From FEN-1219 sp963713355 (GTDB lineage Bacteria > Pseudomonadota > Gammaproteobacteria > Steroidobacterales > Rariloculaceae), in NCBI GenBank assembly GCA_963713355.1, contig CAVQLK010000006.1, positions 372,001 through 436,000 of the forward strand: a stretch of DNA of 64,000 nucleotides, given 5' to 3'. This document shows, one piece after another, positions 1-8,543 of the stretch. The notes under the pieces are model-generated. The model saw only the letters and a list, made by a program, of their open reading frames with translations, was not told the DNA's origin and made no database searches. How positions within the stretch are numbered: position 1 is the stretch's first letter; every line of letters begins with the position of its first letter. The translations under genes were made by a program, and so were the position numbers.

Positions 1-2
1 TC

Positions 3-599
3 GTGCTCGGCGGTATCTACGGCGGCATCTTCACGCCGACGGAGGCCGGCGCCGCCGGCGCGCTCGGCGCGATGGTCATCGCGCTCCTGAAGCGCCGGTT
101 GACCTTGAGGAAGCTGTGGGACGTTATGAGCGAGGCGGGGCAGGTCTCTGTCTCGATCTTGTTCCTGATCATCGCGGCCAGCATGTTCAGCCGGATGCTG
201 ACGCTGACGGAGCTGCCGCAAGACATGGCGGCCTTCTTGAGCGGCACGGGCTTAGGGTTAGCGGGTTTTCTCGCGGCGTATCTTCTGCTGCTCGTGATCC
301 TCGGCATGCTGCTCGACTCGACGTCGATCATGCTGATCATGCTGCCGCTGGCGTTGCCCGTCGCGACGGCGCTTGGCGCGAACCTCGTCTGGTTCGGCGT
401 CGTCACGACGATCGCGATCGAGATCGGTCTCCTGACGCCGCCGTTCGGGCTCAGCGTCTATGTCATCAAGGCGAGCATGGACGACCCGACGATGACGCTC
501 GCGACGATCTTCCGCGGCGCGTTCCCGTTCGTGCTGATCACGCTCGCCGTGACGCTGATCCTGATGGCATTCCCGCAGATCAGCCTCGCGCTGCTGTAG
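3..599 (+). CDS. dctM: TRAP transporter large permease (DctM), C-terminal part
   Basis: This is the last ~198 residues of the large membrane subunit of a tripartite ATP-independent periplasmic transporter, which imports organic acids or similar solutes using an ion gradient. The reading frame is open to the window edge, so the true start lies upstream; DctM proteins are usually ~430 residues, so about half is present. Visible family signs are the GGIFTPTEAG segment near the start, four to five hydrophobic helices, the LLDSTSIMLIMLPL stretch and the TPPFGLSVYVIK segment near the end. The small permease and the substrate-binding protein should lie upstream, outside the window. The substrate cannot be told from this part. 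Confidence 0.93.
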   Translation: MLGGIYGGIFTPTEAGAAGALGAMVIALLKRRLTLRKLWDVMSEAGQVSVSILFLIIAASMFSRMLTLTELPQDMAAFLSGTGLGLAGFLAAYLLLLVILGMLLDSTSIMLIMLPLALPVATALGANLVWFGVVTTIAIEIGLLTPPFGLSVYVIKASMDDPTMTLATIFRGAFPFVLITLAVTLILMAFPQISLALL

Positions 600-602
600 C
601 CG

Positions 603-1343
603 CTAGGCGCTTGCGCTCTCGCGCTCGGCGAGCTCGATCCACTCGCGCTCGCTGCGCCGGAAGTGCTTCGGCGCGAGCCGCGCGTCTTTGAGGATTGCCG
701 CGAACAGCTCGCCGGCGCGAGTGTTGTCGCCGAGTTTCTTATAGAGCATTGCCTCGCGCACGCGCGCCTCGGCGCCCGGATAGTAATTCACGAGCGCGGC
801 GTACTCTTCGAGCGCACGGCGCGTCGCGCCGCTGTCCTCGAGCGCACGCGCATAGACCAGGTGGCCGTCGGCGCAGCGGAAGGCGGGATTTTTCTCGCGC
901 AAGTAGTCGAGCGTTGCGATCGTGTCGGTGTGCCGACCTGCCGCGAACTGGGCTTTGCTGAGCGCCAGCAAGATCTTCGGGTCGTCCTCGAAGAGCCCGG
1001 TCCGCGCCTCCGTGCAAACGCGAATCGCTTCGTCGTGACGGCCGGCCTTTGAGAGCTCGTCGGCGAGCCCTATCGCGGTGTCGACGTTTTGGCTGCGCTC
1101 GTAGTTCAGCGAGCCTTCGCGCAAGCCGCGGCCGGGATCGATGGCTTGCTTCGCGCGGCGCAGCGCTTTGCGGGCGGCGGGGTTCTGGCCGAGCGAGGGC
1201 AGCACTTCGACAAAGAAATATATGAGAGCGCCGATACCCGGCACCAAGATGATGAGAAATAGCCACCGCATGTCGCCGCGTGCACGCAGAAGATGCACGG
1301 CGGCAAGGACCTGAATCACGAGGGTCAAGAGGCCGAGCGGCAT
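603..1343 (-). CDS. PLDc_N-type membrane protein with TPR repeats
   Basis: A 246-residue protein. The N-terminus (residues ~1-45) has two hydrophobic helices and resembles the cardiolipin-synthase N-terminal (PLDc_N) membrane domain, with PGIGALIYFFVEVLP typical of it. Residues ~70-240 read as tetratricopeptide-like helices (AGRHDEAIRVC, ALEEYAALVNYYPGAEAR), suggesting a membrane-anchored scaffold. No phospholipase catalytic motif is present. The ATG at 1343 is chosen because it begins directly with the first membrane helix; the frame stays open upstream to 1736, but that extension looks non-coding and runs antisense into the GST gene. It ends 4 bases after dctM, convergent. The partner is unknown. 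Confidence 0.8.
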   Translation of the reverse strand: MPLGLLTLVIQVLAAVHLLRARGDMRWLFLIILVPGIGALIYFFVEVLPSLGQNPAARKALRRAKQAIDPGRGLREGSLNYERSQNVDTAIGLADELSKAGRHDEAIRVCTEARTGLFEDDPKILLALSKAQFAAGRHTDTIATLDYLREKNPAFRCADGHLVYARALEDSGATRRALEEYAALVNYYPGAEARVREAMLYKKLGDNTRAGELFAAILKDARLAPKHFRRSEREWIELAERESASA

Positions 1344-1449
1344 GGCGCAACTATCTCGTTTTCGACGGCGCCAATGATTCGCGAGCCGCGCCTGCGTGGC
1401 AAGCAGGGCGGGTAGAATCGCGCCTCCTTTGTGAGCGAGCGCACACTTC

Positions 1450-2079
1450 ATGATCGACTTGTACACATGGACCACGCCGAACGGCCGTAAGGTGTCGATC
1501 ATGCTCGAGGAGGTCGGGCTGCCGTACCGAGCGATCGCCGTCGACATCAATGCGAACGAGCAATTCAAGCCGGAATTCTTGGCTCTAAGCCCGAACAACA
1601 AGATTCCGGCCATCTTCGACCAGGACGCCGGTATTGCGCTGATGGAATCGGGCGCGATCTTGCTGTATCTCGCCGACAAGACCGCGCGGCTCCGCGGTAG
1701 CGGCAAGAACGGCTGGCAAACCGTCGAGTGGCTCATGCTGCAGATGGGCAGCGTCGGCCCGATGCTGGGGCAAGCGCATCACTTCCTGAAGTTCAATCGC
1801 GGCAAGTCCGAGTACGCCGAGAAGCGCTACGGCGACGAGGCGAGGCGCATCTACGGCGTCTTGAACAAGCGGCTCGGTGAAGCCGAGTACCTCGCCGGCG
1901 ACTATTCGATCGCGGACATCGCGACGTGGCCGTGGATCGCGCGCTACGAATGGCAGGGCGTCGACTTCGCGAATTACCCCGATCTGAAGCGTTGGTACCG
2001 CGCGATCGCGGCGCGGCCCGCCGTCCAGCGCGGCTATCACGTGCCGAAGGAAGTCACCGCGATCCCGTTGCCGGCATAG
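1450..2079 (+). CDS. yfcG: Nu-class glutathione S-transferase (YfcG-like)
   Basis: A 209-residue cytosolic protein with an N-terminal thioredoxin fold (residues ~1-80) and a helical C-terminal GST domain. The TPNGRKV motif near residue 9, the SPNNKIPAI cis-proline loop and ESGAILLYLADK match the YfcG/YghU (Nu-class) family, which shows disulfide reductase and peroxidase activity with glutathione. Family knowledge places the reactive role in the TPNG threonine and asparagine rather than a cysteine. Length is normal for the family. The 3' end overlaps the convergent homocysteine methyltransferase gene by 26 bp. It is probably transcribed alone. Confidence 0.92.
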   Translation: MIDLYTWTTPNGRKVSIMLEEVGLPYRAIAVDINANEQFKPEFLALSPNNKIPAIFDQDAGIALMESGAILLYLADKTARLRGSGKNGWQTVEWLMLQMGSVGPMLGQAHHFLKFNRGKSEYAEKRYGDEARRIYGVLNKRLGEAEYLAGDYSIADIATWPWIARYEWQGVDFANYPDLKRWYRAIAARPAVQRGYHVPKEVTAIPLPA

Positions 2080-2965
2080 CCTCGTCGCGCAGCGCAGCGA
2101 GTGCGCGGATGTGCGCAGGCTCGGTGCCGCAGCAGCCGCCGACGATGCGGGTGCCGCCCGCGATCCAGCCGCGCGCCAGCGCCGCGAGCTCTTCGGGTGT
2201 CGGTGCGTGCGGCGTCGGCGCGCCGTCGCCGATCTCGGGATAAGCGCCAAGCGGGCCGCACCAGCGCGAGCGGATCTCTTGCAGCGCCGGAGCGACGGCC
2301 GCGACGGGGCTGTGCATCACGGCAACGGCGTCCGGAGCGAACGGCAGCAACGCGTCGAGCGTCGCCGCGAGCGGCACGAGCGGAAAGTCGAAGCCGACGA
2401 GCGCGCCGCCGGCGCCGATCCGGCAACTGACTCCGAGCCACACGGGCAGCCCGACCGTGCGCGCGGCGGCACACGCGAGCGGCGCATGCCGTGCCTCCTG
2501 CATCATCTCGAGCAGCAACAGATCGGCGCCGGCTTCGGCGAGCGTCTCGGCGAGCTCGAGATACGCGGCGCTTTCGGCGTGCTCGTCGGGATACGCGTGC
2601 ACGTCGAAGCCCGGCGGCAGGCACGACATCGAGCCTGCGATGGCCACATCGCGCCCGCTCGCGGCGCGCGCTTCCTGCGCGGCCGCTACCGCGCGCGCAT
2701 TGACGGCGGCGAACTCACCGCCGCGCCCGGCGGCATCGAGGACAAACCGCGTCGTTGCGAACGTGCTCGTCGTGACGATGTCGGCGCCTGCCGCGATGTA
2801 ATCGGCATGGATTGCGCGCAGTAGCTCGTAGTGCGTCAGCGGTGCGAGCGCACTCCAGGCGACCGCGTCGAGCGGAACGCCCCGCCGGCGCAGCTCGGAG
2901 CCCACACCACCGTCGAGCAGCAGGGGCTCCCCGGCTGCGAGCTTGTCCCGCCAAGTCTGGCGCAT
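2054..2965 (-). CDS. Homocysteine S-methyltransferase family protein
   Basis: A 303-residue TIM-barrel protein of the Hcy-binding family (MmuM/BHMT/MetH N-terminal type). It moves a methyl group from a donor such as S-methylmethionine or betaine to homocysteine, making methionine. The three zinc-binding cysteines expected of the family are visible: Cys181 in the VSCRIGAGG region and the vicinal Cys278-Cys279 in the GGCCGT motif. The N-terminal LLLDGGVGSELRRRG loop is also typical. No cobalamin or folate domain is attached, so the methyl donor is probably a small methylated compound. It is divergent from the AAA ATPase gene and converges on the GST. Confidence 0.92.
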   Translation of the reverse strand: MRQTWRDKLAAGEPLLLDGGVGSELRRRGVPLDAVAWSALAPLTHYELLRAIHADYIAAGADIVTTSTFATTRFVLDAAGRGGEFAAVNARAVAAAQEARAASGRDVAIAGSMSCLPPGFDVHAYPDEHAESAAYLELAETLAEAGADLLLLEMMQEARHAPLACAAARTVGLPVWLGVSCRIGAGGALVGFDFPLVPLAATLDALLPFAPDAVAVMHSPVAAVAPALQEIRSRWCGPLGAYPEIGDGAPTPHAPTPEELAALARGWIAGGTRIVGGCCGTEPAHIRALAALRDEAMPATGSR

Positions 2966-3011
2966 GCGGCCATCGTAGATCGGCGGCGCTCCGCCGTGAT
3001 CGATAGCATAG

Positions 3012-3058
3012 TTAGTAAAGTTACGATAATTTTATAATTTCACTAAATTGCCTATACT
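3012..3058 (+). promoter_or_regulatory. AT-rich promoter with imperfect inverted repeat before the AAA ATPase
   Basis: In an otherwise GC-rich window this ~50-bp stretch is strongly AT-rich. It holds an imperfect inverted repeat, TTAGTAAAG (3012-3020) and TTTCACTAA (3038-3046), 7 of 9 positions matching, around an AT core. A good -10 hexamer TATACT lies at 3053-3058. Its expected start point falls at or just before the ATG at 3066, so the mRNA may be leaderless. No clear -35 box is seen. Confidence 0.45.
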
Positions 3059-3065
3059 TGACGCC

Positions 3066-4256
3066 ATGGACGCAGTGACCAATCCATACGCTCCGGGCGC
3101 CGGCACGCCGCCGCCCGAGCTCGCCGGCCGCGACGAGCTGCGTGAGCAGGTCCGAGTGGCGATCGAGCGCGTCCGCCGCGGTCTGCCGGCGAAAAGCATC
3201 CTCATGGTCGGTTTGCGCGGCGTCGGCAAGACAGTGCTGCTCGACCGGTTGCGCGACGATGCCGAGGCGGCCGGAATTCAAACGCTGCGCATCGAGGCCC
3301 CCGAAGGCCGTTCGCTGCCGGCGCTGCTCGCGCCGGAGCTGCGTGTCGCGCTGCTGCGTTTGTCGCGCAACGAGCAGGCGAAAGCGCTCGGCGAGCGCGC
3401 GCTGCGCGCGCTCGCGGGGTTCGCCAAATCGCTGAAGATCAAGTACCAGGACATCGAAGTGGGGCTCGACTTCGACCCGGAGCCGGGCCTCGCCGACAAC
3501 GGCGATCTCGAGCACGATCTCGCAGCGTTGCTCGAAACCGTCGGCGCTGCGGCGCAACGCGCCGGCACGGCGCTCGTGCTATTCATCGACGAGCTTCAGT
3601 ACGTGAAAGAGGACGAGCTCGCGGCGTTGATCACGGGGCTGCACCGCACGGCGCAGCGCAGGCTACCCGTCACGCTCGTCGGCGCCGGCTTGCCGCAGCT
3701 TCGCGGGCGAATGGGGCGCGCGAAGTCGTATGCCGAGCGGTTGTTCGACTTTCCCGAGATTCGCGAGCTGTCACCGCCGGCTGCCCGGCAAGCGCTCGTG
3801 AAGCCGGCGCTCGACGAAGGCGTCGCCATTGCCGAGGACGCGCTCGAGAGAATTCTGGTCGAGACGCACCGTTATCCGTACTTCCTCCAAGAATGGGGAA
3901 AGCACGCCTGGGACACGGCGCAGCGGTCGCCGATCACGCTTGCGGACGTCGAGCACGCGTCGCGCGTCGCGATGGCCGCGCTCGACGAAAGCTTCTTCCG
4001 CGTGCGCTTCGATCGGCTGACGCTCGCGGAGAAGAAATACTTGCGCGCGATGGCCGAGCTCGGCCCGGGCCCTCACCGTTCCGGAGACGTCGCCGCAGCG
4101 TTCGGCCGCAAGGTGACGTCGCTCGCGCCGATCCGCAACCAGCTGATCGCGAAAGGCATGATCTTCAGCCCAAGCCACGGCGACACGGCCTTCACCGTGC
4201 CGCTGTTCGACGAGTTCATCCAGCGCATCATGCCCGGGGATGACTGGCGCGAGTAG
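3066..4256 (+). CDS. Orc1-like AAA ATPase (stand-alone ATP-binding protein)
   Basis: A 396-residue P-loop ATPase of the Orc1/Cdc6-like, STAND-related AAA class. The Walker A motif GLRGVGKT spans residues 49-56, the Walker B LVLFIDEL has Asp175-Glu176, and a helical region plus a winged-helix-like C-terminus (residues ~310-390, RSGDVAAAFGRKVTSLAPIRNQL) follows. Such single-gene ATPases occur widely in bacteria as accessory genes; their cellular role is not established. The ATG at 3066 is preferred to the in-frame TTG at 3048 because a -10 box sits directly upstream; no Shine-Dalgarno is visible, consistent with a leaderless message. The AT-rich upstream region differs from its neighbours and hints at acquisition by transfer. 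Confidence 0.88.
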   Translation: MDAVTNPYAPGAGTPPPELAGRDELREQVRVAIERVRRGLPAKSILMVGLRGVGKTVLLDRLRDDAEAAGIQTLRIEAPEGRSLPALLAPELRVALLRLSRNEQAKALGERALRALAGFAKSLKIKYQDIEVGLDFDPEPGLADNGDLEHDLAALLETVGAAAQRAGTALVLFIDELQYVKEDELAALITGLHRTAQRRLPVTLVGAGLPQLRGRMGRAKSYAERLFDFPEIRELSPPAARQALVKPALDEGVAIAEDALERILVETHRYPYFLQEWGKHAWDTAQRSPITLADVEHASRVAMAALDESFFRVRFDRLTLAEKKYLRAMAELGPGPHRSGDVAAAFGRKVTSLAPIRNQLIAKGMIFSPSHGDTAFTVPLFDEFIQRIMPGDDWRE

Positions 4257-4307
4257 AACGTGGTTAACTCCGGCGACGCAACGTAGATTGCGAACGGGGG
4301 CATCCGA

Positions 4308-4475
4308 ATGACGCACGACGTGCCGCCGCGAGCGGCGCCGGGCGACGACGCTTTGTCAGGCGCACCGGAGCCGTGGGAGCGCTGGGAAACCAAGCTCGTG
4401 CTCGGCAGCATCGCCGTCGGCTGCGTGGGCCTCGTGCTGCTCGGTTGGCTCGTCGCGCGGTTCATCCTGCCATGA
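4308..4475 (+). CDS. Small single-pass membrane protein (55 aa)
   Basis: A 55-residue protein: a charged, proline-rich N-terminus, then one hydrophobic helix (residues ~30-53, LVLGSIAVGCVGLVLLGWLV). Its TGA stop overlaps the ATG of the next gene by 4 bases (ATGA), which supports real, coupled translation. It is the first of three coupled genes leading into a YeiH-family exporter, so it may be a small accessory subunit of that transporter; this is inference from position only. No family is recognised. Confidence 0.65.
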   Translation: MTHDVPPRAAPGDDALSGAPEPWERWETKLVLGSIAVGCVGLVLLGWLVARFILP

Positions 4476-4720
4476 GCGCGCGCGAGCTCGTCCTTTCGTT
4501 CCACCGCGATCGCTGGCACGCGTGCGGCGACGGCGTCGATCTCGCGCATCGCGGGTTGCGCGAGCTCGAAACATTGATCGAGGCACGGCTCGCGAGCGAA
4601 GCACCCATCGACGTGCACCTCAAGTTCGACATGGCGGCGCTGCCGCGCTGGCTGCATCAGTATCAAGCCCACTACTGCAACTACACGCTGCACGTTCCGA
4701 GGCGGAGCGTCGGACCATGA
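4472..4720 (+). CDS. Small conserved protein linked to the YeiH-type exporter (82 aa)
   Basis: An 82-residue soluble protein with no membrane helix and no signal peptide. It starts with SARELVLSFHRDRWHA and ends in a segment rich in His, Tyr and Trp (RWLHQYQAHYCNYTLHV). I do not recognise a characterised family. Both ends are coupled: its ATG overlaps the upstream stop and its stop overlaps the exporter ATG, each as ATGA. This tight packing suggests balanced expression with the membrane protein and a role in the same process, possibly as a regulatory or cofactor-binding subunit. Confidence 0.7.
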   Translation: MSARELVLSFHRDRWHACGDGVDLAHRGLRELETLIEARLASEAPIDVHLKFDMAALPRWLHQYQAHYCNYTLHVPRRSVGP

Positions 4721-6270
4721 CGCGGGCAGGCATGCCCGCGGTAGGGCAACGCAGGGAGCAGTTGCCGAGCACGAACCGCAGCTGGTCGAGCGGCATGCTG
4801 GGCACGGAGGACTGGTGGGCCGTGTGGATCGGTCTCGCTTTCTTTGCCGCGAGCCTCGCGTCGCTCGGCGGCGTCGATCTCGTCGGCTGGATGGTACGTC
4901 CGCGGCCGTGGGAGTGGACCGACCTCACGAGCGCGTTCGCATGGAGCAAGCTATTCACGCCGGCGGGATCCGGCTATGCGAGCTGGCATCCGCTCGCGGC
5001 ATTCGCGGCGACGTACGCCATTTTCACAGCGTTGTTCGCGATCGGCGCGCGTTCCTTGCAGCTCGATGTGGGCCGCTTCGTAAAGGGCTTCACGGTGTTG
5101 TTCGTCGTTACCTGGGCCGCGTGGATCGCCGGTAGCGAGCTGCACCTCACGATGGTCGATGCGGCCGTCGACGGCCGCAACCGCTACCGCGACGAGGGGC
5201 TCTCGTGGGGCTTGCAGCTCGGCGAAGGCGCGCCGTACTTGCTGGCACTAGCCGCGGGGCTCGCGCTCGGCAACTTCGCGCGCGACTTTGCCGCGAAACA
5301 CTTGAGCGAAGCTGCACGTCCCGAGTGGTACATCAAGACCGCGATCGTGTTCCTCGGCGTCAACCTGGGCGCGCAGACGATGGAAGCGAGCGGCTTCGCC
5401 GCCGAGCTGATTCTGACGGGTGCTGCCGCGACGTTCGTCGCGTACTTGTTCTTCTGGCCGATCGTCTACGCGCTCGCGCGGCGTGTGTTCGGCTTCAAGC
5501 GCGACGTATCGGCCGTGCTCGCATCGGGCATCTCCGTATGCGGCGCGTCCGCGGCCATCGCGACGGCCGGCGCGATTCGCGCGAAGCCGATCATTCCCGT
5601 CACGGTTTCGATGGTCGTCGTAATCTTCGCGATGCTCGAGCTGATCGTGCTCCCGGGCCTCTACACGGCGTTCGCGCCCGATCAGCCGATCGTCAACGGC
5701 GCGGCGCTCGGCATGACCGTGAAGACCGACGGCGCGGACGCCGCCGCCGGCGCGCTGCTCGACGAGCTCATGATCGCGCGCAACCTGCAGCTCACGGGCC
5801 AGCAGTGGCAGGACGGATGGATCCTGAGCGCCTCGTTGCTGACGAAGATCTGGATCGACGTGTTCATCGGCGTCTGGGCGTTCCTGCTCGCGATCGTCTG
5901 GATCAGGAAAGTCGAAAAGCGAGCCGGCGCCGTGCGCGTCGGCGCGATGGAAATTTGGTTTCGCTTCCCGAAGTTCGTGCTCGGCTATTTCCTTGCCTGG
6001 CTCGTGTTCTTTGCGATCGCGAGCTCGTCGCCCGCGCTCGCGCCGACGCTCGACCAAGGCACGGCCGTCGTGCAGAGCCCGATGCGCACGATGCTGTTCA
6101 TGTTGACCTTCGTGGCCATGGGCGCGATGACGGACTTCTCGAAGCTGAAGGGCATGGGCAAGATCGCGCTTCTGTACGGCCTTGCGCTCGTCCTCGTCAT
6201 CGCGCCGATCGCGTACGCCGTCGCCTATCTATTTCATCGCGGCTTGATGCCGCCGCTGGTCGCGCCTTGA
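4717..6270 (+). CDS. Putative sulfate exporter family transporter (YeiH-like)
   Basis: A 517-residue polytopic inner-membrane protein. The C-terminal two thirds match the YeiH / Cons_hypoth698 family (putative sulfate exporters): IKTAIVFLGVNLGAQTM, the LASGISVCGASAAIAT segment and the MTDFSKLKGMGK region near the end. YeiH proteins are usually ~340 residues; this one carries an extra ~180-residue N-terminal membrane region with three to four helices. The ATG at 4717 overlaps the upstream stop; the Met at codon 6 is an alternative. glpK follows after 13 bp. The transported substrate is unproven for the family. Confidence 0.85.
   Translation: MTRAGMPAVGQRREQLPSTNRSWSSGMLGTEDWWAVWIGLAFFAASLASLGGVDLVGWMVRPRPWEWTDLTSAFAWSKLFTPAGSGYASWHPLAAFAATYAIFTALFAIGARSLQLDVGRFVKGFTVLFVVTWAAWIAGSELHLTMVDAAVDGRNRYRDEGLSWGLQLGEGAPYLLALAAGLALGNFARDFAAKHLSEAARPEWYIKTAIVFLGVNLGAQTMEASGFAAELILTGAAATFVAYLFFWPIVYALARRVFGFKRDVSAVLASGISVCGASAAIATAGAIRAKPIIPVTVSMVVVIFAMLELIVLPGLYTAFAPDQPIVNGAALGMTVKTDGADAAAGALLDELMIARNLQLTGQQWQDGWILSASLLTKIWIDVFIGVWAFLLAIVWIRKVEKRAGAVRVGAMEIWFRFPKFVLGYFLAWLVFFAIASSSPALAPTLDQGTAVVQSPMRTMLFMLTFVAMGAMTDFSKLKGMGKIALLYGLALVLVIAPIAYAVAYLFHRGLMPPLVAP
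4721..4740 (+). promoter_or_regulatory. Hairpin over codons 2-8 of the exporter gene
   Basis: CGCGGGCA (4721-4728) and TGCCCGCG (4733-4740) can pair as an 8-bp GC-rich stem with a GGCA loop, directly after the start codon at 4717. If it forms in the mRNA it could hinder initiation unless upstream ribosomes open it, strengthening translational coupling. This is a prediction from sequence only. Confidence 0.3.
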
Positions 6271-6283
6271 GGTCGCACGAGTC

Positions 6284-7792
6284 ATGAGCAAATACGTCGG
6301 CGCAATCGACCAAGGCACCACGAGCAGCCGCTTCATGGTGTTCGACCAGCAAGGGGCCGTGGTCGCGCTCGCGCAGCGCGAGCACGAGCAGATCTACCCG
6401 AAGCCGGGCTGGGTCGAGCACGACGCTGCAGTGATCTGGCGCAACACGGAAGCCGTGATCGGCGAAGCTCTCGCGCGCGGCAGAGTGAAACCCGGCGAGC
6501 TCGCGGCCGTGGGCATCACTAACCAGCGTGAGACGACGGTGCTCTGGGACCGGAACACGGGCGCGCCGCTCGCGAACGCGCTGGTGTGGCAGGACACGCG
6601 GACGGCAGGGCTCGTAGCGGCCTATTCGCGCGACGGCGGCCAGGACCGTTTTCGCGCGCGCACGGGCTTGCCGCTCGCAACCTATTTCAGCGGCCTCAAG
6701 CTGAAGTGGCTGCTCGACAACGTGCCCGGGGCGCGTGCGAAGGCGGACGCCGGCGATGCGTTGTTCGGCACGATCGACACGTGGCTGCTCTGGAACCTGA
6801 CGGGCGGGCCGGCCGGCGGCGTGCACCTGACCGACGTCACGAACGCGAGCCGCACACAGCTCGTCGACCTGGGCACGCTCGACTGGGACGATGAGTTGCT
6901 CGCGGCGTTCGACGTGCCGCGCGTGCTTCTGCCGCGCATCGCTCCGTCGAGCGCGAGCTATGGAGCGGCGAAGATCTCCGCGCTGCACGGCGTGCCGATC
7001 GCGGGCATCCTCGGCGATCAGCAAGCTGCGCTCGTCGGCCAAACGTGCTTCGAGCCCGGCGAGGCGAAGAACACCTACGGCACGGGCTGCTTCATGCTGA
7101 TGAACACGGGCCCGCAGCCCGTGCCGTCGACGGCAGGTCTCGTGACGACGGTGGCCTATCAATTCGGCGACGAGCGGCCGTGCTACGCGCTCGAAGGCTC
7201 GATCGCCATCGCGGGCGCGCTCGTGCAATGGTTGCGTGACAACCTGGGCCTGATCGCAAAGAGCGCCGACGTCGAAGCGCTTGCGCAGACCGTGCAGGAC
7301 AACGGCGACGTGTATGTCGTGCCGGCGTTCTCGGGTTTGTTTGCGCCGTACTGGCAAGACACGGCGCGCGGCGTCATCACGGGGCTCACGCGCTACGCGA
7401 ACCGCGGCCACCTCGCGCGCGCGGCGCTCGAGGCCGTCGCTTATCAGACGCGCGACGTGCTCGAAGCGATGGAGAAGGACTCCGGTATCCCGATCAGGGA
7501 GCTGCGCGTCGACGGCGGCATGGTCGCGAACGAGCTCCTGATGCAGTTCCAAGCCGATCAGCTCGGCGTATCCGTCGTGCGGCCGCGCGTCACCGAGACG
7601 ACGGCGCTCGGCGCGGCGTACGCGGCCGGGCTCGCGGTCGGTTACTGGTCGAGCCGCGCGGAGCTCGTGCGCAACTGGGGCGTCGAACGGCGCTGGCATC
7701 CGAAGATGCCGGACCCGGAGCGAAGCAAGCTCTATGCCGCATGGCAGAAGGCGGTACGCCGCTCGTTCGACTGGGTCGACAGACCGGTCTGA
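6284..7792 (+). CDS. glpK: Glycerol kinase
   Basis: A 502-residue FGGY-family kinase that phosphorylates glycerol to sn-glycerol 3-phosphate in the cytosol. The N-terminal phosphate-binding loop GAIDQGTTSSR, the substrate segment TNQRETTVLWD, ILGDQQAALVGQ, the FGGY signature region around FSGLFAPYWQDTARG, and the C-terminal ATP-binding DGGMVANELLMQFQAD are all present. Length matches the E. coli enzyme. glpF follows after 19 bp with its own start, giving a normal glpK-glpF pair, here in the reverse of the common glpFK order. No GlpR gene or GlpD gene is in the window. Confidence 0.98.
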   Translation: MSKYVGAIDQGTTSSRFMVFDQQGAVVALAQREHEQIYPKPGWVEHDAAVIWRNTEAVIGEALARGRVKPGELAAVGITNQRETTVLWDRNTGAPLANALVWQDTRTAGLVAAYSRDGGQDRFRARTGLPLATYFSGLKLKWLLDNVPGARAKADAGDALFGTIDTWLLWNLTGGPAGGVHLTDVTNASRTQLVDLGTLDWDDELLAAFDVPRVLLPRIAPSSASYGAAKISALHGVPIAGILGDQQAALVGQTCFEPGEAKNTYGTGCFMLMNTGPQPVPSTAGLVTTVAYQFGDERPCYALEGSIAIAGALVQWLRDNLGLIAKSADVEALAQTVQDNGDVYVVPAFSGLFAPYWQDTARGVITGLTRYANRGHLARAALEAVAYQTRDVLEAMEKDSGIPIRELRVDGGMVANELLMQFQADQLGVSVVRPRVTETTALGAAYAAGLAVGYWSSRAELVRNWGVERRWHPKMPDPERSKLYAAWQKAVRRSFDWVDRPV

Positions 7793-7811
7793 TTCGTTCG
7801 GGAGAATACAA

Positions 7812-8534
7812 GTGCAAGGGTTCCTCGGTGAGCTCATCGGAACGATGACGCTGATTCTGCTCGGCAACGGCGTCGTCGCGGGCGTGTCGCTGAAGGGCTC
7901 GTACGCCGAGAACGGCGGCTGGATGGTCATCACGACGGCGTGGGGATTGGCCGTCATCTGCGCCGTCATCGTCGCGCTCGCCGTCGGCAGCAATGCACAT
8001 CTGAATCCGGCCGTCACGATCGGTGTCGGCATAGCGACAGGCGAATGGAGCGAAGCTCCGACTTACATCGCCGCGCAGTTCCTCGGCGCGCTGCTGGGCG
8101 CGGTTCTCGTCTGGCTGCACTATCTGCCGCATTGGAGCAAAACCGACAACATTACGGCCAAGCGAGCGTGCTTCTGCACGACACCAGCCGTGCGGCATGC
8201 GCCCTCGAACGCGCTCAGCGAGATCATCGGCACGTTCGTGCTCGTGTTCGTCGCGGCGGCGATCTCGTCGGACAATCTCTCGCCGACCGGCATGGTGCCC
8301 GGCTTCGGGCCGTTCCTCGTCGGGCTGCTGGTCTGGGGCATCGGCTTGTCGCTCGGCGGCACGACGGGCTACGCGATCAACCCGGCACGCGATCTCGGAC
8401 CGCGCATCGCGTACACGCTCCTGCCGATCGCGGGCAAGGGCAGCTCGGGTTGGGATTACGCCGCGATCCCCGTGCTCGGTCCGATCGTCGGCGCGGTGCT
8501 CGCGGGGCTTGCCGTCGTCGCGATCGGGATCTAG
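7812..8534 (+). CDS. glpF: Glycerol uptake facilitator (aquaglyceroporin)
   Basis: A 240-residue MIP-family channel that lets glycerol diffuse across the inner membrane; the adjacent kinase traps it as glycerol 3-phosphate. Both half-helix NPA motifs are present (HLNPAVTIG and AINPARDLGPR), the second followed by the Asp of the glycerol-selective class. Six membrane helices fit the length. The GTG at 7812 is chosen because it begins the conserved first helix (QGFLGELIGTM) and lies just after a GGGAG ribosome site; the longer frame from 7734 would run into glpK. Confidence 0.96.
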   Translation: MQGFLGELIGTMTLILLGNGVVAGVSLKGSYAENGGWMVITTAWGLAVICAVIVALAVGSNAHLNPAVTIGVGIATGEWSEAPTYIAAQFLGALLGAVLVWLHYLPHWSKTDNITAKRACFCTTPAVRHAPSNALSEIIGTFVLVFVAAAISSDNLSPTGMVPGFGPFLVGLLVWGIGLSLGGTTGYAINPARDLGPRIAYTLLPIAGKGSSGWDYAAIPVLGPIVGAVLAGLAVVAIGI

Positions 8535-8543
8535 CTGCCCGGG

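Noticed and set aside
1343..1736. N-terminal extension of the TPR membrane protein
   Set aside because: The extra 131 codons run antisense to the GST and lack a protein-like pattern; the ATG at 1343 starts cleanly at the first membrane helix.
6197..8032. 611-codon open frame antisense to glpK/glpF
   Set aside because: It mirrors two strongly conserved genes. Long antisense frames are expected at high GC. Its product is Arg/Asp-rich with no domain.
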